Below are positions 25,411 to 35,302 of a DNA stretch of 64,000 nt, piece by piece. Both the position numbers and the translations under genes were made by a program. The first letter of the stretch is position 1. Every line of letters starts with the position of its first letter. The notes beneath the pieces are model-generated. The model saw only the letters and a program-made list of their open reading frames with translations. It had not been told where the DNA came from and did no database searches. This stretch comes from Agrypnia vestita (Eukaryota; Arthropoda; Insecta; Trichoptera; Phryganeidae): the NCBI GenBank assembly GCA_016648135.1, contig JADDOH010004036.1, forward strand, positions 62,001 to 126,000, given 5' to 3'.

Positions 25411-26381
25411 CATTAAAAATGCTTAATTTTGAGAAAATTAAAAAACCTGTAATTATTTATTTGTTTTTTGTTTCTTTAATCGAGTCACACAAAATAATTT
25501 CACTTAAGTGAAAATAAGACGTTTTTAAGAATAATAAAATCAGTGAAATAAAATATTAATCAAGTATTCTGTTTCACGTTTCCATTATACATCAAGTTGT
25601 ATTCTCTAAATTCTATTGACCGTTAAAATAATGAATGTTTCCATCCTCCAAAAGCTTCAAATTGAGTCACAACTCTAAAACGTGCCAATTCGTGCCGTTT
25701 ACGTAACGCGGAGTGGGCGCGGCTGATGTAACTTAAATAAATTTTAAATATTTCTTATATCAATTGACTGTGTTATATTCTACCTGCGATGTATGCTTTC
25801 TGAGATATAAGCCTTTAATGTCTGACCTATTTTCAGTCTAATTTTTTAACACGCTTACAGCACCCTGTATCGATTTAAAGACATAATCACGTCTAAATAT
25901 TACTTATATGACTTGTTATTTGATACTCAACTAACAATCATGCCGTTTCCCTGTAGAGGTAGGCTTTGATACTTAGTTAATAATACTAGTTATCAATCGT
26001 AACATTATCTGGATAAGTAGCAAAGATCGATTCAGGGCAAATTGACTTTAAATCTCTTTGTGCGACCATACATACTGTAGTAACTACTAAAACTTCTAAT
26101 TAGGGTATCTATTCAACAAGCGGAATTGCATGTAATTATTAGGTACTCAAAGTTCATTGATACATTCAACTGCATATTGCCCCATTAAGCCTAATTTAGT
26201 TACATCAAACCTTATTAATATCATGGTAACCACTGAACATTAATTTTCAAAATTATATTCCAGTATTTTTTTTGTAAATATTGTTATATTTTCATCAAAT
26301 ATTGTTAATATAATTAATAATCATTAGAAATAAGTAAAGCATGTAATAGTAAAGAAAATAATACTAAATTAAATTAAATTA

Positions 26382-26415
26382 AATTTAATTGATTATAATT
26401 ATAATCAATTAAATT
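26382..26415. repeat. Perfect 34-bp AT palindrome
   Basis: Half-site AATTTAATTGATTATAA and its complement without spacer, inside the Penelope fragment. Confidence 0.95.
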
Positions 26416-26563
26416 CAACTACTAGCTTAATTCTATTTTTTTTCCAATTATTGCGAGTAATCAAGAACTTCAGCAATAATATTTAAAAATAAATTTTCAA
26501 ATAATTTAGAAAAACAAAAAACAAAAGACATTATTCATTTTGATATTTTGACATATATATAAA

Positions 26564-26601
26564 ACCCTGACGAAGAAAAGGTATTTCCGAAACATGTAGG
26601 T
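26564..26601 (+). ncRNA. Hammerhead-ribozyme-like motif (Penelope type)
   Basis: CUGACGA box at 26567-26573; stem II pairs 75-78 with 84-87; GAAA at 26589-26592. A minimal stem III (AC..GU) follows, with GUA as the predicted cleavage triplet at 26596-26598. Stem I is ACC (26564-26566) with GGT (26599-26601). The first base after the box is not paired. Confidence 0.6.
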
Positions 26602-26660
26602 GTAATTAATCAAATAATATAAGAAGATTTATACAAATAATACAATCAATATTTTTTTTA

Positions 26661-29000
26661 ATTATTGTTAGTGTTTACTACCTAATTGATATTTTTTTCA
26701 ATAATTTAATTGATATTAAATATTGTTCGTCGTGAATATGTCATTAATATAGGGTAGAAGTTGATATTAAAAATCTGGGCGCCCCGAAAATAGGTCAGGC
26801 TTTGAAGGCTTTTGTCTCAGAAAGTATACATACAACACAGGAGATTAATTATGTTAATAAATTAAGGACAGATATAATTTAGATTATTTGGCCACATAGG
26901 CGGCATGAAAATTTCTTCTTAAGAGACAATTAACTTCGGGACGCCATGGAACGTGAACCATGTTAAACGACAACTTATAACCGCCTTACATGCTACAAAT
27001 AAAGGAAAAAACAATAGACAATATTTTGCGGACAAGACACACAGGTGAATAATAACAATTTAGAGTCTCACAGCCTTTTTCCTTTCCATTCTGATTTATA
27101 TAATTGTAATAAGTTCATGGTATGATGCTATAAATTTACAAAATGAATTTTCAGATTGTTAAGAATAAAATAAATGTGAAAATAAGGAATTTCGACTCGC
27201 CTTAAAAAGGTGACTGAAGTAGAAAAATAATTAACGTCTACAATTTTTATCAAATGGAGATAATTTGATTCTCTGCTGCATCCGTTTCTTCCGAGTTAAA
27301 TTGGATTTTAATATCTTTCTAAAGATGTAATACTAGATATGAATTCAACTTAATTCTTCTTTTTATCCATCAGTACGATATAACAGTTCGATATACTCAC
27401 CGAATTAAACTATTTTTGATAGTCCTTATATTGAAATGAAAATTTACTTATCACTAAGACATTTTTGATTATCAATGTATTAAAAATGTATTGTGTATTA
27501 TGCCCAAACTTGCTAATCAAAAACTTATTCCTAAATTGTATTTATTGATTTTCGATATCAACTTATTTTTTTGAATATTATTTACAATTCATTCTATTAT
27601 TAAGACATTTTTTTTATTTATCGTAAAAGTTTATTACGTATTGAGTAAAAACACGTTAATTTGGTACTGAATCCTAAAATTGTATTTATTGATTTCGTTA
27701 GTCCGTATATTATTTACAATTTATTTTACAATTGAGTCACTATTTATTATTTGTTTCTTATTATTTATTATATATTAGCGGTGATGAATTATAAAATAAT
27801 ATATTTTTACAAAAGCAATAACTGTATCTAATTATTGCGAATATATTTGAACCCATACAAGTATTATTATGTACGCTGTCCACCAATACAAACGTTAGGG
27901 TAATCCGATAAATCAGTCCTCTAGATAACTGAGTCCCTTATAATTGAGATCTTTATCAGTCTATACTAATAACTCTGCTCAGTAGATAATGGTAGATCCC
28001 CTCTCAAGGGTAGTACAATACAAACAAACTCCTTCATCACGTCACTCGGATAGTGAGGCTCCGTTGGTAGTTTGCTTGATTTAGTTGATAGAGGCTCTTG
28101 AAAACTAGACACTGAAATCGATTTAATATTTAGGTAGGGACATACAGTCGTGAGATATTGCATGAAATCTGATTTTTATTTTTATTTTATTTGTATTGTA
28201 CTTTATGTCGTAAATAATACAATAATTCTTTAACCGATATTCAATTTTATATAATAAGTAAATTTTTTTATAAAATGATAATATTTGTTTTTTTTTACAT
28301 TATCTTTTAGATGTATTATATTCCTTTAATTTTTTTGTTGTATTAACAGTTCTGTATTTTTTTTTCTTTCTATTTGGAATTATTATTTCTACCATTTAAG
28401 ATTTTAAATATGAAAATAATTGTGCGAGCCAATTAAAATCCGTTAACGTTTTTTTAGTTTTAGAGTAAGTATCTATTTTTCTTTAGAAAGATTCTCATCA
28501 CTTTGTTTTATTGTATTTGCAATTTTTTGTATCTACTTTGTTACTCAAGTATGAAATGAAAAGTGAACAATATAAAACAACATGTTTTTCAAATAATTTT
28601 ATAGAGTCTGTGATTATTATTAAATATTTTATTGTTTCCGCCATTTCTATTTATAAATTTATTCTTTAATTTTTTTATTAAATTATTATTATTAAATTTA
28701 ATAAAACTTATAAAATTAAATTAAATTTAAAAAAATTTATAAAATTAATAAAACATTATTAAAACTTTAATATAATCCTAATCAGGCTCACAAACAGAAT
28801 TACAGCATGGATTTTAGCCATACTTCCTCCTTGATATAATCAATATTCTGATACGCGAATATAGAAATATAGAAATACAATATAGAAATCACTGAAAAAA
28901 TATAATACTAACAAATTAAAAATTCTGGTGTATACTTGGTAAAAGCTATTTTAATTTTTTTTTTGTATGGATGAAAAGTAGTATTATTGGCTATTTCTTG
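26661..29000. other. AT-rich intron sequence
   Basis: Very AT-rich from 27400 to 28900; only the unassigned frame at 27966-28163 stands out. Confidence 0.4.
27966..28163 (-). other. Unassigned 65-codon open frame in the receptor intron
   Basis: The minus strand reads ISVSSFQEPLSTKSSKLPTE and PHYPSDVMKEFVCIVLPLRG. Composition is protein-like and it lies on the strand of the host gene, but no receptor homology is visible. Probably an old transposon fragment. Confidence 0.2.
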
Positions 29001-29083
29001 AAAATGTAATTTATTTAAAAATAATCAAGTTGTTGATACTTAAAAATTGTAATTTATTTAAAAATAATCAAATTGTTGATACC
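29001..29083 (+). repeat. 43-bp tandem duplication
   Basis: GTAATTTATTTAAAAATAAT with TTGTTGATAC occurs at 29006 and 29049. Confidence 0.9.
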
Positions 29084-29439
29084 GTTGAGTGATATATGTT
29101 ATCTATAGAAATAAAAATGTAAATGTTCGTTTGTACAAAATCGCTAATCTCTGAAAGTTCTTCACCGATTGCTTTGAAATTTTGGCATTACTTTTATAAA
29201 TTCACTATTTATTTTTATGTAAATGTTCGATTGTCCAAAATATTAAGTCTCATATATTACTTCAACTATTTCTTTGAAATTTTGACATTCCATTTCTATT
29301 CGAGTTCGCAAAAATTATTTGAAAAAAAAAGACGCCGGTACCTACCCTTCAATATTGATATATATTTATATATAAGTACCAACATTTTTCGAATTAAAAT
29401 TTTTTGATTACATTCGGTTGTCTTTGCTTAAATAAACCA

Positions 29440-29810
29440 TAAACTATACCTATAAAAATCAATGACTGTCTGTCTGTCCGTCTGTCTGTCTGTCTGTCTG
29501 TCAATCTGTTCTCTATACAAATCTACATCGTTTGTCCGATTCGACTCAAATTTTGCATACTTATGCTTTAGAACCCGGCGGGTAACATATGCGACATTTC
29601 AATGCAAATTTGTACCGCTCGACCGAACGAACATACTTTTTAGGATCCGGCAAGTAGCATAGGCGACATTTTTCCCCCTCTTCTTTTACTCCTTCCCCTC
29701 CCGCTGATATATTTTTCATGCAGATTTATACCATTTGACCGATCTAACAAAAATTTTGTATATTTATTCTCAACCCGTACAACGCCGGGTACGAACAGCT
29801 TTAATAAAAT
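29440..29810 (+). repeat. Interspersed repeat with GTCT microsatellite and internal duplication
   Basis: A CTGT/CCGT-type tetranucleotide run (29464-29502) is followed by two related segments (CGGCGGGTAACATATGCGAC at 29576, CGGCAAGTAGCATAGGCGAC at 29648). It ends ACAACGCCGGGTACGAACAG, an ending common to dispersed insect repeats. Confidence 0.55.
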
Positions 29811-29879
29811 AAAGTTATTATTAAAAATTACACGTGAATCGGAATATTTGACACTTAAAATTCTCACGGTTATGAATGT

Positions 29880-30440
29880 ATTGTCACGTGTCGTGGCTAA
29901 GAAGAAATTAATGAATATACTGGAAAGTAAGCGATTTATTATTTAATGATTAATTAATTTAAGTTACTTAACACTTAAATGTAACGCTATTATTTAATTT
30001 AAACTATTTCGCAATATATCACTTGTTTTTATCGCTGGGTAACACGTACTTATCTCTCGTAGATTATTCAATTCTTGCGAACAACGAAGTCACTCTGGTT
30101 TATTCCGCCTATTAGGTACTTCGTTCGATTTTCTCACTTCATTTATCGCTTCGATTATCTTACGACTGGCTACCCCGGGCATCGTCTCGCGGATCGCGGC
30201 CAACTTCGCACCGAACGCACTATCAAAAATATGACAGTCTCCTCACGCCGCCGCGTAATTCTGTATTTATACCCAAATTCTGATATTTTCGTACTGTCTA
30301 CATTATTTTAGTATTAAGGAGAAGGGGTTTTTTCTGAAGGTTGTAGATAATTGTAGACCGTTCTAAATTCTACGTTAGTGTTATGGTATATTACAAGGGA
30401 TTCGGATGATATTCTTTTTGCCATTCCATAACGGTATGTA
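29880..30440 (+). repeat. LTR-like repeat R4, copy 1
   Basis: Starts TGTCACGTGTCGTGGCTAAG. It shares the start, TATCGCTGGGTAACAC and TTGTAGATAAT with 44345-45010 in the same order, and has a TATA-like GTATTTATACC at 30263. The layout (TG start, internal promoter-like box, about 560 bp) suggests a solo LTR, but no target duplication or partner LTR was proven. Confidence 0.45.
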
Positions 30441-30739
30441 TACATATTAGTTCATTTAATAACTGATTTAAATGCACATTTTATAGATATGTACATATAT
30501 ATATCAGTTGCCCTTAATTTTATAAGGTTGAGATTGATACCGAAAGGTTAATTGCGGAAAATAATGTGATATGTGCTCTGAATGCTATAATCTTTAGTGA
30601 GTACTTGTCATATGAATCAAGAATACAATAGTAATGTGTGGAGGTGACCCTTTAAATATGCAAAAAAAGTAGAAAATGCTGAATGTAGTAGATAAGTTAT
30701 CACTAAGGCACCTGAATAGAAAATCTATGATTAATCTAT

Positions 30740-32250
30740 GATGAAGAGTGATGAATGCATAAATTAAGAGAAAAATTAGAGCTGTATTAACATATTGAAA
30801 AATGTAGGGGATAGAATATAGAAACGGTGATGAATGTATAAATTAAGAGAAAAATTAGAGCTGTATTAACATACGGAAATATTTAGGGGATAGAATATAG
30901 AAACGGTGATGAATGTATAAATTAAGAGAAAAATTAGAGCTGTATTAACATACGGAAAAATTTAGGGGATAGAATATAGAAACGGTGATGAATGTATAAA
31001 TTAAGAGAAAAATTAGAGCTGTATTAACACACGGAAAAATTTAGGGGATAGAATATAGAAACGGTGATGAATGTATAAATTAAGAGAAAAATTAGAGCTG
31101 TATTAACATGCGGAAAAATTTAGGGGATAGAATATAGAAACGGTGATGAATGTATAAATGAAGAGAAAAATTAGAGCTGTATTAACATACGGAAATATTT
31201 AGGGGATAGAATATAGAAACGGTGATGAATGTATAAATGAAGAGAAAAATTAGAGCTGTATTAACATACGGAAATATTTAGGGGATAGAATATAGAAACG
31301 GTGATAAATGTATAAATTAAGAGAAAAATTAGAGCTGTATTAACACACGGAAAAATTTAGGGGATAGAATATAGAAACGGTGATAAATGTATAAATTAAG
31401 AGAAAAATTAGAGCTGTATTAACATGCGGAAAAATTTAGGGGATAGAATATAGAAACGGTGATGAATGTATAAATGAAGAGAAAAATTAGAGCTGTATTA
31501 ACATACGGAAATATTTAGGGGATAGAATATAGAAACGGTGATGAATGTATAAATTAAGAGAAAAACTAGAGCTGTATTAACATGCGGAAAAATTTAGGGG
31601 ATAGAACATAGAAACGGTGATGAATGTATAAATGAAGAGAAAAATTAGAGCTGTATTAACATACGGAAATATTTAGGGGATAGAATATAGAAACGGTGAT
31701 GAATGTATAAATTAAGAGAAAAATTAGAGCTGTATTAACCATACGGAAAAATTTAGGGGATAGAATATAGAAACGGTGATGAGTGTATAAATTAAGAGAA
31801 AAATTAGAGTTGTATTAACATATTGAAAAATTTAGGGGATAGAATATAGAAACGGTGATGAATGTATAAATTAAGAGAAAAAATAGAGCTGTATTAACAT
31901 ACGGAAAAATTTAGGGGATAGAATATAGAAACGGTGATGAATGTATAAATGAAGAGAAAAATTAGAGCTGTATTAACATACGGAAATATTTAGGGGATAG
32001 AATATAGAAACGGTGATGAATGTATAAATTAAGAAAAAATTAGAGCTGTATTAACCATACGGAAAAATTTAGGGGATAGAATATAGAAACGGTGATGAAT
32101 GTATAAATTAAGAGAAAAATTAGAGCTGTATTAACACACGGAAAAATTTAGGGGATAGAATAAAGAAACGGTGATGAATGTATAAATTAAGAGAAAAATT
32201 AGAGCTGTATTAACATATTGAAAAATGCAGGGGATAGAATATAGAAACAA
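30740..32250 (+). repeat. Minisatellite, 79-bp unit, about 19 copies
   Basis: The unit starts GTGATGAATGTATAAATTAA and contains GAGCTGTATTAACATACGG and GGGGATAGAATATAGAAACG. I counted 19 occurrences of the GGGGATAGAA core. Units differ by a few substitutions (TACGG, CACGG, TGCGG, ATTGA; TTAAGAG versus TGAAGAG). The variants recur in blocks, suggesting higher-order duplication. It lies in the receptor intron. The first frame of a unit reads IKRKIRAVLTYG, like an RTE-type LINE segment. Confidence 0.95.
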
Positions 32251-32525
32251 TCGTTGAAATGGCTTTGTCATGTGAGTGTGAAGATTGTAAAGGAAATATA
32301 AGGTGGATGTTGAAGGAATCGTGAACAGAGAGAGTCCGAAAAAGATCTGACAAGTTCAGATCAACCAAATATCAGAGGACTGGTTCTGTAAAAAACTTTC
32401 ATCAAAGGACGTGAAATAGAAAATTTAGGGAATTGGACCAGGCAAGAATGATATGCCAAGACAAAGTATGGCGTTCTATTCAGGGAATAGAATGCCTTTC
32501 TTTCGCTGCAGATATTGTGAGAGTA
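32250..32525 (+). mobile_element. RTE-like LINE 3' fragment adjoining the minisatellite
   Basis: Frame-broken plus-strand reading gives SLKWLCHVS and VKIVKEI, comparable with LRWFAHVEGMSEERMVRKIY in the LINE fragment at 56100-56530. No intact frame remains. Confidence 0.5.
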
Positions 32526-32599
32526 AGTAAGTTAGTTGATTAGTTAGTCCTTTTTATGTTGTTTTTATATAGTTTATGTTGAAATTTGAAGACAAAGCA

Positions 32600-32935
32600 A
32601 ATTAAAATAATCATAGAATTGGGTGAAAAACAAACTGTTTAAAAATACTCTACGTGAGTTAAATAATAATTTATGTTTTCTACTCGAGTTTCGAGAGTAT
32701 CGGGAATCGTAAATGAGAGATTCTGATACTCTCGAAACTCGAACTTTCGGGAATCGAACTTTCGGGAATCGTAAATGAGAGATTCTGATACTCTCGAAAC
32801 TCGAACAGTAAAATATATCATTTTAACCAAACTCAAGTAAGGATAACTAAGTTATTGTTTTTCACCCAGTTTTGTGATCATCATGAATAATCTCTACAGC
32901 GTTAATGTCAAATCCGTCAATAATACAAATAATAA
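32600..32935. repeat. Foldback repeat R1, copy 3, with internal direct repeats
   Basis: The outer blocks AATTGGGTGAAAAACAAACT (32618) and TTGTTTTTCACCCAGTTTT (32854) are inverted. Inside, GGGAATCGTAAATGAGAGAT occurs at 32701 and 32763, each followed by TCTGATACTCTCGAAACTCG. It ends about 40 bp from the receptor exon's 3' border. Confidence 0.65.
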
Positions 32936-32973
32936 AAAGTTAATAATTAAATGATCGTGAACGTTAAACTCAC

Positions 32974-33227
32974 CAATCCGCTCAATAGATAGTGATAAGT
33001 TCTCTTTCCTAGGGTGACGTCTCTTACATGGCCGATGACCACTTCCTTGGCCATCTCTGTGGGGCAGTCCAGCACCACGTACTTGTGTCCCCAGCGGTCG
33101 AGCTCTTCGAGAGATCTCAGGAAGTCGATAGCATCCGTGGAATTTACAATTCGCTTGACAGCGTCCACTTGGAAGGATCCGTTTCCGGGCCTGAGCGTCT
33201 GATATATCTGCTGTAGTCGCAGGAGTC
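32974..33227 (-). CDS. Ionotropic glutamate receptor (AMPA-type, insect GluRI-like), amino-terminal-domain exon
   Basis: This is an internal exon of a postsynaptic glutamate-gated cation channel, coding part of the extracellular amino-terminal (LIVBP-like) domain. The minus strand shows a pyrimidine-rich acceptor ending CAG before 33227 and a consensus donor GTGAGT after 32974. The 254-nt exon enters with two leftover bases and then reads 84 codons without a stop. Diagnostic stretches are LLRLQQIYQTLRPGNGSFQ near the start, YVVLDCPTEMAKEVV in the middle and LGKRTYHYLLSGL at the end. This is the pattern seen in insect non-NMDA receptors (a vertebrate AMPA receptor has RYILDCE and YHYIIANLGF here). 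Two N-glycosylation sequons are visible (NGS, NST). GC content is far above that of the flanks. The next exon is at 24509-24345 and joins in phase 0. A kainate-class assignment is possible; the superfamily is not in doubt. Confidence 0.93.
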
Positions 33228-33682
33228 CTGAAACAACGAAAGACGTTAAGCATTAAAATACCTTTTGATAAGTCAGACAGAAATATTATCGATTTTAAGA
33301 GCATTTTTTATCCCAAGCATCTGTGGGGCAGCTGGATGGCGCTGTATGACAACGAAGAATATGTAAATAAACTCAATATGAATAGATGCCTCATAGAGAC
33401 GAAAATATTTTTATATGGGCAAAAAAGCATGAAAATCTTTTTTCTATTCTTTTTATCTTACTATTTAGCTACGTAGACTGACACTTGCACGTACTTTTAA
33501 TTCATTAAAGATAAAAAGTTAAATACCTTAATTAATTTGATACCTTTCCATACAAAAAATTTGATACAAAATGAAGAATATCACTTGCATTGCCATCTAA
33601 AGTAATTTGTTTATTCTGTATAAAGGTGGAAAAAAAAACATTTTTTTACTTTTGATTTACATATGTAACATTTTATATATAT

Positions 33683-34190
33683 ACTAGCTGTGCCCGCGCG
33701 GCTTCGCAAGCGTAGATTTTTAGAACACTGTTTGGATCGTCATAGAACTTTCGCGAACCTTCTATAACATTCTCCTTCCAGAAATTTCAAGAAATTCGTA
33801 TGTACAGAACCTTTTAGACACACCGACACATTCCGCCACTCAGTTTAGAACCTTATAGAACTTTCCGGAATTTTCTAGAACCTTCTCCTTCCAGAACTTT
33901 CCAGAGCAGGTTTTTCCGGAACCTTCTAGACTCACCAACACAGTCAGCGCGCCTATTTTGAACTAATCTGAAGCATTTGCGGCCTTCCCATAACAAAACA
34001 ATGTGCTAGAAAGCACATTTTCATCACTCACTCCCACCCACGCACAGCCACCCTCACCAAACTCGCATATTTTCGATGTGACAACAGGGGCTATCCACCA
34101 CCATAACCACCGGTGGGTGGCTGTAGCTGGTTGTGGAGAAAACTTGGCGAATAGGGAAACACGTGTTTCTTTTTATATATATATATTGAT
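33683..34190 (+). repeat. Interspersed repeat carrying a dense heat-shock-element array
   Basis: The repeat starts with TACTAGCTGTGCCCGCGCGG, a motif common at one end of dispersed invertebrate repeats, and runs to about GGCTGTAGCTGGTTGTGG. A shorter relative with CTAGCTGGTTGTACCC and GGTTGTAGCTGG is at 7003-7040. The class (possibly Helitron-like) cannot be proven from the sequence. Positions 33745-33931 are the HSE array described separately. Confidence 0.6.
33745..33931. promoter_or_regulatory. Heat-shock element array (about 20 perfect GAA/TTC triplets)
   Basis: Heat-shock factor binds alternating GAA and TTC triplets spaced every 5 nt. Units start at 33745, 33750, 33755, 33760, (33765 TAA), 33770; 33781, 33786, 33791; and 33848, (33853 TTA), 33858, 33863, 33868, 33873, 33878, 33883. 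They continue at 33894, 33899; and 33914, 33919, 33924, followed by a GAC. Six consecutive perfect triplets run from 33858 to 33885. A functional site usually needs three. Confidence 0.8.
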
Positions 34191-34204
34191 TAAAATTTGA
34201 AGTA

Positions 34205-34345
34205 TTTTTTGGGTTTCATTGTTCATGGGGCTTACGAATTGCTTAAGTGGTCACTTTTCACACATATGGCTTGGCTTACTGATCACTTTACATAATGTAA
34301 CATTCACCATTTCCACCCATGATAGACTACCACATACATCAAATT
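34205..34345 (+). repeat. Partial repeat R2
   Basis: GGCTTACTGATCACTTTACA and TAATGTAACATTCACCA match the middle of the 12305 copy. Confidence 0.5.
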
Positions 34346-35178
34346 TTTGGAAGTTGTACATTTGTTAAAATTACACGACCTGCTTCGTATGTGAGTCGTA
34401 TTTTGACTACCGCCACCTGCAGTCCAAGCTTTTCATTCCCATAATATAATGCAGATGTCACTATTGATAATGAGGTATCAATATTTTGATTGGAGTTTTT
34501 ATAGCAATAAATTTTATGTGTGTGATTCTTCCGAATTATTAATACTAGAATATGCTAAAAATATAGTTTTGACAAACAACTCGAAATATTCTGTTAATGT
34601 ATGTATGTTGTTATTATTGATAATGACTACTCTCGCGGATATTACAACGACGAAGATTAAAAGCTTTGTCTAAGTGATTCTTAGAAAGAAAAAAATAATT
34701 TTTAATATAGATGTTTTTCTGATAAATTCTTTCCTGCTAGGAGTGACTAAATTTCACTTAAATCAGAAAAAACATTTCACGGAAATAAGGTGCTCTTTTT
34801 CAGGGCGAGAATCACACATTCAGTTTATGATTTCAAGTTGGTCTTTATGCGTTTTGAAATAATAAAAAGTCTAGTCCAAAAATTAGCAATACTGCGTCGA
34901 GGTCATTTACAACTTTTCACGTATTACCCGTATATGATTATTTTATGAGTTTCCCGGGGCTAATTATATTACTATGCTGCAGCAATATTATTCATCCCCC
35001 TGACTTTTACGATCACTTTGAATGTGCGCATTAAACTATTTTCATTTTCAATTTAAAGGCGTCTGCTAAATTAGTTCTCTTCGAATCATCAACTATTTAT
35101 AATAAACAGGCACGCCCAAAAAATGATCGCACACTTCGCAAAAAAATCAATAAAGTTGTGATATTAAGTTTATACGTA
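34346..35178. other. AT-rich sequence, nothing recognised
   Basis: Two chance frames (34449-34862) with AT-driven composition. Confidence 0.4.
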
Positions 35179-35302
35179 TACAGGGTTATTTGTAAGGCGT
35201 TAATAACCTCACAGGACTATATTCTTACCTTGATTATGAGTCGAAAATGTTCAAGCTAAAACAGTCGTGCTAAGTTATTAATGTTTTACAAATAACCCTG
35301 TA
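35179..35302. mobile_element. 124-bp MITE with 17-bp perfect inverted ends
   Basis: The ends TACAGGGTTATTTGTAA (35179-35195) and its exact complement (35286-35302) are followed by further imperfect pairing (GGCGTTAATAAC with GTTATTAATGTT). There is no coding capacity. The superfamily is unknown. Confidence 0.85.

Larger units (their letters stand above)
26290..26660 (+). mobile_element. Penelope-like element 3' fragment with hammerhead-like motif
   Basis: This piece aligns by eye with the Penelope fragment at 45186-45720. Both share the ATCATTAGAAAT and AGTAAAGCATGTAA coding remnants (LEISKAC in the other copy), a common sequence around CAAGAACTTCAG, and the same 3' motif. The motif has CCTGACGA at 26566-26573, GAAAC at 26589-26593, then CATGTAGGTG. 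The GIY-YIG-coding part upstream is missing. A 34-bp perfect palindrome (26382-26415) has grown inside it. Confidence 0.75.
24510..32973 (-). other. Receptor intron between the two amino-terminal-domain exons
   Basis: The intron is 8,464 bp, bounded by GTGAGT at its 5' end (32973 downward) and TTTCAG at its 3' end. It is AT-rich and filled with repeats: the 79-bp minisatellite (30740-32250), an RTE-like fragment (32250-32520), foldback repeat R1 (32600-32935), LTR-like R4 (29880-30440), a GTCT-containing repeat (29440-29800), a Penelope remnant (26290-26660) and a decayed hammerhead inverted pair (25220-25410). Confidence 0.9.

Noticed and set aside
30740..32250. CRISPR array or telomeric/satellite centromere block
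   Set aside because: The 79-bp units are contiguous with no unique spacers and the context is an intron of a nuclear gene.
32894..33304. 136-codon minus frame overlapping the receptor exon as a separate protein
   Set aside because: It is the wrong frame of the exon; the frame bounded by splice sites matches the receptor.
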